From: Xestospongia bergquistia
Lineage: Eukaryota; Porifera; Demospongiae; Haplosclerida; Petrosiidae
Assembly: GCA_963965975.1 (NCBI GenBank)
Contig: OZ014411.1
Span: 1,721,001-1,785,000 of the forward strand
DNA length: 64,000 nucleotides
Direction of reading: 5' to 3'
The notes under the pieces are model-generated. The model ran no database searches. It had not been told where the DNA came from and saw only the letters and a list, made by a program, of their open reading frames with translations. The position numbers and the translations under genes were made by a program. Positions 1 to 11,169 of this stretch are shown piece by piece. Numbering within the stretch: position 1 is the first letter of the stretch; each line of letters starts with the position of its first letter.

Positions 1-870
1 TCAATCATAAATTTACCCCTGGTAAACATTATGACTATCTATAATATACAGGGTTAACAGATTTGAAATTATTAATACAATATCTGTATTAGCTGTTTTT
101 ACTTTCCAGATGTTATTAGAATTCATTATTTTCTAATATGTGCTTGTTCTATTCAGAAGTACATTTCTAGTAAATGTCATATTGCTTTTATTTCTCTAAC
201 TATACAGAGATTGTTTTAGAGGAAGTTTTACTAGGAAATTTATACTATAACCTAGATGCTAACCCTAACATCAAATAGAACCTGACTTTATTAAATTTGG
301 ATATGGAGTGTGTACTTTTATAGCTGTACAAATAGCCAGTATATTTATTAAAGAATAAAAAAATGAACAGTGATTTTCATTCCTAATAGTAAATTATGTC
401 GAAATTATTATAGTAATGTTCACCTCTAGGAAGTGAATGTAACTTTCGATTTGAAAATAATATTTTAATATTGTCCAATTTGTTTCTAGACACTACTACC
501 CCATTGTAAATGTGAATAGCTGATTTCATCAATACTTAGGTTACATTTCTAGTAAATGTCGTAGTGTTTTTATTTCTAACATACTATTAGATTGAATGAA
601 CTATTGTACATAAGAAATGTTTAGTCAATCTGACAATACATTATGAATGAAAACAGTATAATATGTAACCGTATGTGATCTGATTTGCATGAAAGGTTAA
701 AAAGGGGGCATTAATAAACTTCTCAAAAACAGTTTTGTATACATACAGTTTCTATATATATGTACAACTATTCATGATAACTGTATGTAGTTATTGGAAG
801 TGTTTTAACAATGGTCCTTTTCAAATATCATGTTCAATATATTGGTTATTATCAATTCTACAATGATACA
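1..870. repeat. Inverted copy of dispanin upstream region
   Basis: No gene is seen here. The stretch is the reverse complement, with many small differences, of about 58,180-59,040, and the same block recurs at about 63,100-63,745. The first 160 bases match the reverse complement of 58,870-59,035, and the segment around 720-840 carries the recurrent hairpin family (AAACAGTTTTGTATAC and its inverse). In the right-hand copies this block lies just upstream of a dispanin promoter, so it is probably old flanking DNA of a dispanin gene whose body lies outside the window. Confidence 0.6.
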
Positions 871-884
871 TATTGTCTTTCAGG

Positions 885-1015
885 AGCTACAAAATACTTC
901 TCTGACCATAGGGGTAGGAACAAGGGGGGCAGGAGGGGCTAAAGCCCCCCAACTTTTGTGAAGGGGGGCTAGCCCCCCCCCCCCCCCAACTTTGCAGATT
1001 CAGTCCACATGGAAA
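885..1015. repeat. G/C-tract hairpin repeat
   Basis: A short island of G and C runs in otherwise AT-rich DNA: GGGGCTAAAGCCCC forms a hairpin and is followed by a 15-base run of C. A related piece (GCTAGCCCCCCTACTTTT) occurs at about 42,147. It resembles transposon-end sequence, but I cannot name the family. Confidence 0.4.
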
Positions 1016-1042
1016 CACGTTGTCACTGCAATTTCAACAGTA

Positions 1043-1669
1043 CAGTAGGACGTCACTTATCCGAACGTCACTTGCACCACACCCACTAACACGTGGCCAT
1101 TTTCAACAAGTGAGCAGCTAGAGATATGGCTAGCATTGCTAGTGTTTCTAATCGCAAGAGAAAACGAACGGTACTCACTATAAGTGAAAAACTCGACATT
1201 TGCAAGCTAGTTAGAAATGGAAAAACTATGTAGTGCGTGGCAGACCAGTATAGCGTTGGAAAATCCAGTTCATGATATCGTGAAAAACGAAAAGAAACTA
1301 CAGGACTTCAAACACAGAATAGAGATGAAGGCTGTATTAAGAAGAGGAAGACAGTGAAAATCCACACCCATGGATACTGTAGTAATACTCAAAGGACTAT
1401 TGTTGGAAACTGCACGAAAGAGATTAATAACTAAGAAACAAACACAAATCAAAGATTACTTTTCCAATTAATATTGGTTCTCTTGTGTATAACGTGTATA
1501 TATTACATGTCAGTATGATATTCAAAGTAAAATAAAATGTTTGTGTAATACATGTACATGGGTATATACAGACATTACAGTATCTGTAATGATGTTCACT
1601 TATCCGAACATTTCGATTATCCTTAACATGCCCCGGTCCCAGTGTGTTCGGATAAGTGACTTCCTACTG
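1043..1669 (+). mobile_element. Tigger/pogo-type DNA transposon, internally deleted
   Basis: The ends are 24-base terminal inverted repeats (beginning CAGTAGGACGTCACTTATCC; one mismatch between the two ends) flanked by a TA target duplication at 1,041-1,042 and 1,670-1,671. The 627-bp element keeps the N- and C-terminal coding ends of a pogo/Tigger transposase and has lost the catalytic middle, so it cannot move by itself. The TA target and this layout are typical of the Tc1/mariner-pogo superfamily. Confidence 0.9.
1126..1471 (+). pseudogene. Tigger transposase remnant
   Basis: Reading from ATG 1,126 gives a basic start (NRKRKRTVLTISEKLDICK) that is the first helix-turn-helix of CENP-B/pogo transposases. 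A TAG follows at codon 36, then the second half continues as CVADQYSVGKSS and, after a frameshift, HDIVKNEKKLQDF, the usual Tigger motif. The reading then jumps to the family's C-terminal tail (KQTQIKDYFSN, stop at 1,469-1,471). The DDE catalytic core is absent. Confidence 0.85.
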
Positions 1670-1699
1670 TAATAGCACAAGCCATGTATATTATGTAAA

Positions 1700-2060
1700 T
1701 TTAAATCATTGATAGTTAAATTCTGTAATAACAACATTAACATTAGCCATAATTATAATTTATTTCATGAATTGTGTAAATAGCAAGCATATTTAGTGCA
1801 CTGAAGTGTGAAAGAAATACATGCTCATTTCATTTGCAATCTAAAAAAATGACGTCCAAGCAGCTGACATTAAATCTTTTTCACTACTAATGATGAAGTT
1901 GAAGATTACCACCCTAAACAACCAAAGTGGTCAAGGTAAACTTCCCAAAGTAGTGAATCTGAAACTGACAAATTTGAGTGAGTTTTCACAAATAAAGGAT
2001 AGATAGAAATAGAATCATGATGCTAATGCACAACTCATTATAGCATTTTTTATTGATATT
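1700..2060. other. AT-rich spacer
   Basis: No coding, RNA or repeat signal that I can support is visible here. Confidence 0.3.
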
Positions 2061-2065
2061 TTTAT

Positions 2066-2565
2066 ATGAATACTCATAGATTTAGTACTAATGACCAATA
2101 TAATGATAAGGATGATGATGATCCAGATAAACTGATGAATGAGGAAGACCAAGAAATGCTTAATGATGCCAGTGCTAGTATAGTGACAGGGACAGATGAC
2201 CAACCAGTAGCTAATTCTAGTGTTTGTGACCTTGAATGTTGTGACATTCATAGAAATGCCCATTTTCAATCTCTGACTAACAAGAGTATTGGGTCAAGTA
2301 AGAGGAAACAAGGTAAAAAGCATAGTGTATTTCAAAGTAAGTGGCTTTATGAACACAAATAGCTTTCATATTGCTTAAAACGCAATGTTGTGTACTTCTT
2401 TTACTGCAAGAAGATTAATTCATTTGGAGGACTAACTTTTAACAAACGCTGTGATTCTTCTTTCATTACAAAAGGTTTTGTAATTGGAAGAAGGGAAAAG
2501 AAATGTTTCGAGAACATGAAGCAAGCCAAACTCATCATGAAGCCATTTTTAAGTTTGGGTCACTA
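2066..2565 (+). pseudogene. hAT-type transposase fragment (TTF-type zinc finger)
   Basis: An acidic N-terminal reading frame (2,066-2,362) runs into FQSKWLYEHK, then, with frame changes, WLSYC, VYFFYCKK, GFVNWKKGKEMFREHE and ASQTHHEAI. This order (W-L-x-Y, then a C-x2-C pair, G-F-x-N-W-K-K, H-E-x-S-x-x-H) is the TTF-type zinc finger found before hAT transposases and in ZMYM-like proteins. The catalytic part is missing; a gypsy fragment follows directly. At least one stop and frame changes make it non-functional. Confidence 0.65.
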
Positions 2566-2574
2566 CATCGGCCA

Positions 2575-2878
2575 AGTATTTTTTTATTTCCTGACTGTAA
2601 TGAGACAGTAAAAAGACCTCCAGTTGAAACAAGAGGAAAAATGCAACAACAGTAAAACATTAAAAATATTTGTAAAAGGAGATAAAATTTTGCATCATCA
2701 AATCAAAAATGGCTTAGTTGGGGATCATGCAACTGGTCCTTTATCTTATCTTATAAAATTGTCTAATGGTATTGAAACTTGCCATGATGTTGACCATATT
2801 TATAAGACAGAATCTTTATCATCTTTATCTAATCACCTTGATCAACACCAGGACAAACATATGGAACCTGAAGCATAA
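2575..2878 (+). pseudogene. Gypsy (Ty3-type) pol C-terminal fragment
   Basis: The frame at 2,624-2,878 contains KGDKILHHQIKNGLVGD, then TGPLSYLIKLSNG and HDVDHI. This is the tail that follows the integrase core in Ty3/gypsy retrotransposons (pattern: GDKV..., TGPLSY.V.L.DG, RRHVDHI). The preceding bases read as the linker after the integrase core. Homologous tails are at about 10,700-10,870 and, reversed, at 61,780-61,900. Protease, reverse transcriptase and RNase H are absent. Confidence 0.7.
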
Positions 2879-2967
2879 GACTTTGTACATCCAGTATTGT
2901 AGAAACACTTACCAGACATCATAACCAACACCTTTATTGATGAATGCTCAATCAGTACTTGTGGAGG

Positions 2968-3190
2968 GAGATTGTACTGATCAACTTAAATATGACCTGA
3001 CCATTTTAAATCACCTTAACATATGCTGAACAAGCTAATGTTGGAAGAATGTAGTAACTATATATATTTATTGTTTATTTAGTGATGTATTGTCTTTTGA
3101 CAGTTTATCTATTTATGTAAATCCAGCTGTTGTTGTGTCAAGAATAAAATTATAATCATGTTATCACAATAGTAACTCTAGTTTTATCTG
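2968..3190 (+). repeat. Gypsy 3' LTR remnant
   Basis: A purine-rich tract (GTGGAGGGAGA, about 2,958) is followed by sequence shared with about 10,920-11,160, 15,205-15,415 and, reversed, 61,345-61,490. The position just after the pol tail fits a polypurine tract and 3' LTR. The LTR edges cannot be fixed by eye. Confidence 0.55.
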
Positions 3191-3260
3191 TATCATATAC
3201 AAAAAATATTATTATTATTCAATACTATACTTATTTTGTAATGACTTAATATCCTGTACA

Positions 3261-3845
3261 CTATAGAAAAGTCATGAAGTAAAAATGATATCTAACAAAA
3301 GTATTAATAAAATTACAGTGCATGCCACAAAGGTAGCTCTTAAGTTTGTTAGTATCATGTATAATTGGAATAAGTGGTTGTGTAATAAATGTAGTTGATA
3401 TTGTAGTAAGAATAAGAATAATAAGTATAAAAGCAGAACAGGTATATATAAGTGGAATGATCATAGTAGTAACTGTAATAGCCACATCTAAAGCATAAAC
3501 GTTAGTCGTTGTGATTTTAAAACACTTTTGCAGTAAGTGAATTCTGATCAATAATGTCGCGATTTGTCATTTATTTGTACACAAGCATATGAGGTATCAC
3601 GATTAAACGAGTTTATCATTTGCATAACTATCACAATATGATAGAAATTGTATATAGTAAATAGGTACCTTCCATTATATATCCGTAAGTACAGAGGTGA
3701 TCCAAATTGTATAGAATTGAGAGAGAAACAATCAGTTTTATGAAGACACTTGCAAAAACGCGCATGCGCAGAGGGATATTTCCAATAGTATGGAATACGG
3801 TATCGTAATAGGGTAATATTTAAACATCCTCCAATTGCGACCATC
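3261..3845 (-). pseudogene. Dispanin copy G: promoter and first exon fused to tail
   Basis: The 7-base coding first exon (ATG at 3,675-3,673) and its promoter, including an NRF1-type palindrome near 3,760-3,771, are present, but about 180 bases further along the minus strand the sequence jumps to the 3' part of the last exon (hydrophobic reading with TTISTTFITQPLI). Exons 2-5, with the first membrane segment, are deleted. It is therefore a broken copy of the family described at 50,033 and 59,236. A gypsy 3' end lies tail-to-tail with it. Confidence 0.6.
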
Positions 3846-3849
3846 ATAA

Positions 3850-4630
3850 ATCTAATTGGTTGATTTCATCAATATTTAGGTTACATTTTTAGTAAATTCA
3901 TTTGTTTTTATTGACTAAACTACCGTACATCAAGATGGTAAGTTAATCAGGTCAAATATAGTGATTTTTTCAAAAATCAGGTCAAATACATTGGTTCACT
4001 CAGTTTCTACAGTGATACATATTGTTTTATTTTCCATGTATAGATGTTAATTATGCATTTAATGTTGATTATACAAGACAAAATTGATCGACTAGAAGTA
4101 AGAAGGTTAGACAATTTATTTTGTTCCAAGTATTAGTTTCAAAGTCAGCAAACAAATAGCGTTTATTTTGAAAGTTTATTTTGTACACACACAGAACTGA
4201 TATAAATAAAATGTATACTAGAAGATATTAAAAGTTGATGTGAGACATAACTATTTGCAACTGTAGGAGCAATAGAGTGAATTATTATTATGAGAATTTT
4301 CTTACTGAGATTCTCTATTATTAAATAATAAATAGATTTCAAAAATTAAAAGTTACATGAAAACACAAGAAACAATAGGGACTATGTATGCCTATACAAT
4401 TCAGTAATACAATTACAAGTCTATTGAAACTGCACTTGCATCATTCAATTAACAATAAATCTAAAATTACTCATTTTATTAAACTGGGGTAGAGGTGAGA
4501 CAGAGAGCTATTAAGAGAGGTGAGCAGTGTAAATATGAAAAGATACTGTTGGCTAGTACATTGTACGTATGACTATTCATACTACAGGTATATCAATCAC
4601 ACCTTACTGTATAATTCTTAATGTTGGTAT
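3850..4630. other. AT-rich DNA without visible gene
   Basis: The sequence is AT-rich; the first part resembles the upstream repeats of dispanin copies (3,840-4,060 is like 500-880). No coding signal was found. Confidence 0.3.
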
Positions 4631-5290
4631 AATATTCTACACTCATTTTTATACATGCTCTGCTTTGCTTACTAATTTATTAGTTACCAGTATACAATTC
4701 AATTTTACCAATTTGTAAATATGTCACTGATCCTGTCATATCTTATATATAAGGGTGAATTGTGATTTTTAAATTTCTTGCATTGTTTGTAGTAAATGTG
4801 TGAACACTGTTGAAAAACCACAATGTATACATTATCACTTTTAATCTATACTTATATCTATGCTTTCTTTAATTAAAAGTACCTTCCCTTCTACATAATT
4901 AAAAATATATAACATAATATTTTTATGTCAAAGTATATATAGCATGAACATATCATGTCCTATTTGTATACCCTATATATACATACATATATATTTATAT
5001 ATATGCATCACCAAATAAAACCTAAACTAATTCATTTAAAGTGATATTTTTTGTGTAATCATGCCATTTGTCTATATCCTGAATTTACTTGTGGTCAATG
5101 CACATTCCAACAGTCATGTAGCTAGTTAATCAACTTTATTATGAACAACTTATTTTGTTGTTGAGCATACTTGAAAGTAAGAATGCATGCACTAATAGCA
5201 CATGTCTTTACTGGTCTTAACATGGAAGGTATTTTGCAATAATTTTGTATTTGTTCTACAGTATTGAAGTATGTACTATATACTTGTTTA
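4630..5290. repeat. Inverted-duplication arm, outer part
   Basis: This segment matches the reverse complement of about 39,930-40,470, including the CTCATTTTTATACATG start and the ATGTCACTGATC segment. It carries no gene here. It belongs to the same large inverted duplication as 5,470-9,850, although its partner is separated from the main right arm by about 3 kb. Confidence 0.6.
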
Positions 5291-5509
5291 TAACTAAAAT
5301 TATTTCTGTTGTTTCTTATGTTATGTTTCTTGTGTTTATGTCATTCATACTAAATTATGTCATTTATTATTGGTACAAATATTTAATGCTATCATTTCGT
5401 TACCTATAATTATTATTCTCCATTGTATCTATTTCATTACACTCTTGAGTGAGTAATGGTACATTCAATGAAGACCCCTCTCCAAGCATTATAGAAATTC
5501 TCAGTATCA

Positions 5510-5885
5510 TCAGTCATAAAATCTTAGAATGAATATCCACATTTCCTATCAGCTCTTTCAAGGCTCATCGAATTATAGCAGCACCTTCAGAGTTAGATAG
5601 TAACCATCCCAACAGTACACCTTCTCCAAGTTCATCAAAGCAAAGAATGTTATGGGTTTAAAGTAGTAAATATTAGTTTCTTGTGTACTATACATGTACA
5701 CTACTATGCTACCAAATTTTTAAATGTTATCTCTCTGAAAGTAGGTTTGGATTCCCAGTCATCATTATATAACTCATTTATATCATTTTTCTGCTACTGA
5801 TCTTAATACATAAATTGGATTGTCATCAACATTAATACATTTTGTCCCTATATTTTCAATCTATGAGGACATAATATGATGATGA
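5510..5885 (-). pseudogene. Unrecognised two-exon module, left arm copy 2
   Basis: On the minus strand this reads as a degenerate copy of the module at 49,380-49,738: a part like ELYNDDWESKPTFREITF, a short intron-like gap, then a part like SEGAAIIRRALKEL ending in HSKIL. One-base changes break the first exon. I recognise no family. The two parts share a layout with 6,095-6,519, so the module is duplicated within the arm. Confidence 0.4.
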
Positions 5886-6094
5886 TTAGCAAATCTTGTG
5901 ACAAAGAAGCTCCTTATTGTAGTATGTATTATACATTTCTCCTGTCATCCATACTAAATTATGTCAATTATTAGTGGTTGAAGTATTTTAATCAAACTGT
6001 AGCTACCTACATTAATCCATTTCATTACACACCGACAGAACACATGGTGGATCCAGAAAACACTTCCTTCAAAGCATTATAGAAATTCTCATCA

Positions 6095-6519
6095 TTATCA
6101 CTCATAAGATCTTAGTATATATGAACGTCTCCACATTTCCTTTTGACTTTTCTATAGACTTATAATTATTGATTACAGCTTAATATTCACAGTTAGACAT
6201 GATCAATCTCACCAGTACTACTTTTCCTAGTTCACCTAAAGCAATGATTGTTATGAGAACAAAGTCATATATTTTATATCACTGCTGTAATACCAAAGTT
6301 TTAAGGAAATCTATCTAAAAAGAAGTTTGCACTCCAACCATCATTAGATAAGTCATATCTTTCTGCTGTTGATGTTGCTGCATAATACAAAAATTGGGTT
6401 GTCATTGCCATTATCAGGTTTCGTCCTGAATCAAGTATAGCAAATATTGTAACACCATCACTGAGTTCGAGCTTTGAATAAAAAAATGCATTTATTAGTT
6501 TTACACATAACTCATTCAT
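6095..6519 (-). pseudogene. Unrecognised two-exon module, left arm copy 1
   Basis: An open frame of 72 codons (6,519 to 6,301) starts MNELCVKLINAFFYSKLEL and ends SNDGWSANFFLDRFP; a second coding-like segment lies at about 6,095-6,245. It mirrors 48,711-49,150 in the right arm, where the frame has 78 codons. The left copy has a small deletion relative to the right copy in the middle. No known domain is recognised; conservation between arms and recurrence of the two-part layout are the only support that it once coded. Confidence 0.4.
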
Positions 6520-7190
6520 TGCTTTAGAGAAAATTGTAACATCAATGAAGACAAAGAACCAGCTTCATAATCCTCTTTACATTTCAATTGTTAGGAATCT
6601 AATATTAGCAACAAAACAAAATAAGGCCTTTCTTTGTTTGTACCTAAAGCCACAGCTTATAGTACCTGTACTCTCTTTCCTTTTCATGTTCAGTTTTGAT
6701 ATGAAATTACTTGCAACAAATTAATAAGAAATGTAATGTTTGTTTCTTTCTCTAAAAATGTGAATGCACTGGTAATATAATGTATGAAAATTAAAAGACA
6801 TTATTATTTTAATGTGTCAAGTAATAATATGTATATTTTTTATTACAGTACATAAATAAAAATGGTAATATTAGTACTCATTTTAAATCATTAACGCAAT
6901 AAATATTATTGGACAAGACCTGATTTCTTCATTTAGTTGGAACTTGTTTGTATAATTTTTTTATGGTCAGTGAGATTAAAATAAGTTTTTTTAATGATGA
7001 AACCATAATATATTTTATTGACACTCAAGTTTTATGTATATCATATTATAAAAGAATATTAATCTATTTCAATAGTATACTGATTTGTAAAGATTTAGTA
7101 ACATGTACACTACAAACAAAGCTTGATTAATTATAAATGATAGTGAACAAAAGTATTAATAAAATTGTAATGTTACCAACAAAAGATAGC
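6520..7190. other. AT-rich 3' flank of dispanin copy A
   Basis: No gene is seen; the stretch is the inverted counterpart of 48,030-48,700. Confidence 0.4.
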
Positions 7191-7197
7191 TCTAAGT

Positions 7198-8791
7198 TCA
7201 TTTGTAGCATGTATAGTTAGAAGTAGTGGTTATATAATATCTGTAGTGAGCATAGGGGTAAGTATAAGAATAATCAGTATAAGTATAATAAGTGTAAAAA
7301 GCAGAACGGTAACGAGTGGAATAGTAACAATAATAACTGTAGTAATAACTGTAATAGCCAGTGTCTCCAGCTGTAACTGCTATTGGCACACTTACACTTG
7401 CAACCATAACAATGATGACAACTACCACTCCAAACATAATAGAAATAATATTAAGGATCAAAGCAACCCGAGCTTTAGATTGAGCCTCTTGTAGATCACC
7501 ACGTATTTTAGCATGATGAGCCTATATATAATTACACACACACATGTTATGGCTTTATAATAAGTATATCTTAGTTACAAAACTGGCAAACTTATGGCAA
7601 ATACAATAGCTGGTATAGTATACAAAAGGGAGAAGCAATTCCCAAGAAAGAAACATATGAATGTTAGCACAATAGACAGTGTCAAGTAGTGATCGCTTGA
7701 ATGACGAAGCACAGTCCTTGCAACTACTACAGTAGGTTGTGACTGCACAACAATTATATTCGACTAAGAAAAAAAATGATCTTGTCTTCTTTGATATATT
7801 ATTACTTACAGTTTGTTGCTGTATGACAGGAACAGCCTGAGCATCAGGAAGACATGGCTGCTGTTGAACAGGTGGATAATAAGGAGGAGGAGCATCTGTT
7901 TATAAGTAAGGAATGTCATGAGACTCACAAATATTATTATGTGCATACTTTTGTATCCCTCCTGAGGAGTGTGTTCTTCTTGTGATGAGAAATCCTGCTC
8001 TGAAGTATTTGTGATCTGTTCTTGTAGAGGGAGATACCCTTGCTGCATAATCATATAGTTATGTTATGTACATGATATTATATTAAATTGTAATGAACTG
8101 TAAATAGCAATTTTAAATGTTGGTGGCAGTGTAATGATCTTGTGCAAACTATATCTTTACCCGTTTTGGATTTCTTGGCACTACATATAAAATTAGAAAG
8201 AAAAATGATGTTATTTAAAATTTGTAATACCTAGTTAAAAATTTTAAAGGTATAATATTTTTTACTCCAGAGACCATCTTGTTTGTCTACAATTGTATCA
8301 ATGCTATTTTGACATTTAGATATATTGCAGTCATTTGAGAACTGCTGTGGTACACATATTTTATCTAATGACACATTTTATATACTGTTACAGGTGCATT
8401 TGGAATAGGTTGTGGGTATATGCTATGCAGTTCAAGATATCTACCCCTCAGCTTTGCCTCAGTAGTGTGTGCCAATACAATTACGCATACTTATGATGAC
8501 ACAACATTATCATAATTATATAGTACACACTTCGTGACCGATATAGCATATTTATAGTACATTATATAATATATATACATAAACTCTACATTGTTCTACA
8601 TATTTACATACACGTTTGTTTAGTAAAGCATTGACTTTCAGCCGATGAGTGCTTACAACATTTGCGGTGTAGGGGTCAATAATGGTTCCACTATGCGTTT
8701 ATTTATGTACAAAAACACGAAAGTCGGTTTTTCATTTACACAACTATAAGAACATCAAAGAAATAGTACATAGCAAATAAGTGCCTTCCAT
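7198..8791 (-). CDS. Dispanin (CD225/IFITM-like) copy A, probably splice-impaired
   Basis: Six exons are visible on the minus strand: 8,791-8,785, 8,180-8,161, 8,042-7,949, 7,895-7,810, 7,763-7,590 and 7,521-7,198, adding to 705 bases (234 residues). The protein has a Q/P-rich cytosolic N-terminus, a first membrane segment after HYLTLSIVLTFICF, the conserved CD225 loop (HAKIRGDLQEAQSKAR) and a second membrane segment, then a long Tyr-rich tail. CD225 proteins are small double-pass or re-entrant membrane proteins; the vertebrate IFITM branch restricts membrane fusion. Two defects: exon 1 ends at a GC rather than GT donor, and the donor after exon 5 (GTAAGC in copy D) is replaced by TTGCC. The gene model is sound but the gene may be dead. 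Confidence 0.65.
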
Positions 8792-8945
8792 TATGTATCC
8801 GTAAGTACAGATTAAATAGCCCAGAGAGATAATCAGTCAGTTCTGTGAAGACACTTCTACTATTGCGCGTGAGAAATTTGCTAGAGTGCAATAGTATCGA
8901 AAGCGGAATCTTATATCATTTAATTACCGGAAATACACCGCCTAA
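8792..8945 (-). promoter_or_regulatory. Dispanin copy A promoter
   Basis: This is homologous to the promoters before 44,394, 50,033, 59,236 and 63,944. The NRF1-like palindrome is degraded here (TTGCGCGTGAG on the + strand), but the GTCTTCACAGAACTGA block and the start context are kept. Confidence 0.5.
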
Positions 8946-9189
8946 TATTGTATATTGAAATAGTAATTCTTGCATTTACTTCAATACATCAAAGATCAGT
9001 AAGTAATCTATGCAATCAGGAACTTATCACCAGTAACATTATGACAATGTATATACAGAGTCAAAAAAATTCGAATTTGATAATTTTTTAAAACTGTTTT
9101 TGGTTTCTAGATTTCATTATTTTAATCATTATATTTATTCAAGTATACAATACAATAAATGAACAATGTTTCCTAATAATGAATTATGT

Positions 9190-9745
9190 AGCAATTATTA
9201 CGGCATTGTTCACTGGTAGGAAGTGAATGTCCCTTTTTTTGGCGATATACTTTTTCGTGGAACCTACACATATGACCTAATTTGTGATAAGGAACACTTC
9301 AGGCAAACAATCTGTGACCTGGTTTGTGAAAAAAGACCACTGTTAATGCTCTTCAAAATAGTTTTGTATGCATACTGTTACTATATATACACAACTATTT
9401 ATGGTAACTGTATTTATGTAAAACCGTTTTTTGGACGAGGACCACTTCTGGCAAACAATTTGTGACCTGATTTGTGAAAAGTGTCTACTGTTAATACACC
9501 TCAAAGACAGTTTTATATGCATACATTTACTTTATGTCAGAATTATTGCATTAATTGCATGTATACAAAACATTTATTTGATAAACACCACTTTTAGCAA
9601 ACAATTTGTGACCTCATTTATGTAAAGAGACCACTGTTAATTTACCTCAAAAAAACAGTTTTGCATAAATATAGTTACTATATATCTACAACTATTCATG
9701 ATAACTGTATGCATACAAAGCAGTTTTTTTGTGGTGTTTTAACAA
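9190..9745. repeat. Tandem hairpin repeats, about 190-bp units
   Basis: Three to four imperfect units alternate an imperfect palindrome (AACAGTTTTGTATGCATAC and its inverse) with a block like CAAACAATTTGTGACCTGATT. The same array occurs inverted at about 43,420-43,960, and single units at 700-840, 58,210-58,400 and 63,220-63,430. Short open frames across it are repeat artefacts. It may be a tandemly repeated foldback element; the family is unknown. Confidence 0.6.
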
Positions 9746-9879
9746 TGGTGCAAACCAATTCACATGTATTCTATAAATCAATCTTTCAGTTTCTACATTG
9801 ATATTATAATGTTGTTTTTCATGATCTACAAAATAGTTGACATTTATAGCAGTTTTATCTACTCATTCTATGAATGTTA

Positions 9880-9881
<2 letters not shown>

Positions 9882-9930
<49 letters not shown>
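9882..9930. repeat. (TA)n microsatellite
   Basis: About 24 copies of TA. Similar tracts occur at 10,988-11,025, 50,297-50,329 and 56,470-56,512. Confidence 0.95.
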
Positions 9931-9936
<6 letters not shown>

Positions 9937-10199
9937 TATATCGATTAAACATTTATCAATTGTATTAACAACCAAATTGTAATTTTCATCAATAAATTTC
10001 TATGTAATTTAATCTAGAGTTTGTGTAAATAAACTTCTATAAAAATTGGTTGTTCTACTATTACAAAACTGTGTTAAACTACAAATTAGTTGGTTAAAAG
10101 ATAAAGTACAGATTTGTGATTTTTTTAAAAAAAATTATATCATTCCTGTGTTATATGTCATGTAACTAACTTCCTGAGAGTGGCCTACTTTGCCCTGGA

Positions 10200-10870
10200 G
10201 TCAATTGCAAGAAATAGGACCACTTATGAGGTGCTTTTTTTTTTTTTACTAGTCGATTAAGTCTACATTATTCAGTCAATAGCATAAGCCAAAACCATTG
10301 AGGAACTTTAGATCATATTTTTAACTCATGGACTACCTGGCAAAGTTATGATGGATAATGTGCCTTCATTCATCAGTCAAGAGTATTAACAATTTTAGAA
10401 AGTAAATGGTATCAAACATGTGACTAAAGTACCATATTATCCCTCTTCAAATGAGTTAGTAGAAAGGGCAATAAAAACTGTTAAACAACGACTAAAGTGT
10501 ATTAAAGGAAATATCATTCAAGACAAGCTCTCTAATTTTTTCTTTAAGCACTAGATTATGCCACATACAACCATTGGTGTTTTGCCAGCAGAATAATTGA
10601 CTAATTTGATGTCCTAGATCTTGTTTGGATTTCCTGACATTAGTGAAAGGGTAAAAAGATCTTAAATGAAACAAAGGAAAACCATGATAAAACAAAACAT
10701 TGATAACATTTGGAGATAAAATTTTGGCTGAAATTTCACATCATCTAATCCTAATTGGTTTAGTGGGGAAACTATCTGATCAACTGGTCCTTTATATTAT
10801 CTTATAAAATTGTCTAATGATGTTGAAACTCACTGTTATTTTGACCATATTTTCTAGACAGAACCTTCAA
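10200..10870 (+). pseudogene. Gypsy integrase pseudogene
   Basis: Reading across frames gives MMDNVPSFISQEY (the D-N-G-x-x-F region with Gly changed to Val), KVNGIKHVTKVPYYPSSN, ELVERAIKTVKQRLK, MPHTTIGVLPAE, FGFPDISERVK and the post-core GPLYYLIKLSN-like tail. This order is that of a Ty3/gypsy integrase: second catalytic Asp, the H-x3-P-Y-P-x-N-G-x-x-E motif and the TGV.PAEL motif. Several stops and frame shifts break it. The copy at 2,575-2,878 keeps only the last third. Confidence 0.75.
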
Positions 10871-10919
10871 TCAGAAGCCACACCTCACATTGGGAATACT
10901 CAACTGAGTGTTGTTCTGA

Positions 10920-11160
10920 ATATGCAATTCACATGATTGTTTGAATCACCATATTACATACTAAAAAGCTAAAGGTTGAAGAGTGTAGTATATATATATA
11001 TATAATTATATATATATATATATACACTGTTTATTTAGTGTTATGTATTGTGTTATGATATTTTATCTATATATGTAAATCTATAGTTGTTGTATTTAGA
11101 ATAAAAATTATAACCACATTATTACAGTAGTAACTCAAGTTTTATCTGTATCACATACAT
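10920..11160 (+). repeat. Gypsy LTR remnant
   Basis: Shared with 2,968-3,190 and 15,205-15,415 (blocks GTTTATTTAGTG and TAACTCAAGTTTTATC). It contains a (TA)n tract. It directly follows the integrase tail, as a 3' LTR would. Confidence 0.55.
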
Positions 11161-11169
11161 AAAATATGA

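Noticed and set aside
3548..3847. 99-codon minus-strand frame
   Set aside because: It runs through the dispanin promoter and first exon in the wrong frame.
9223..9625. Open frames in the hairpin-repeat array
   Set aside because: They repeat with the array (FRQTICDLVCEK, FWQTICDLICEK) and also occur in inverted copies, with no promoter or conservation beyond the repeat.
9764..9982. 72-codon frame with a YIYIYI run
   Set aside because: Translation of the (TA)n microsatellite.
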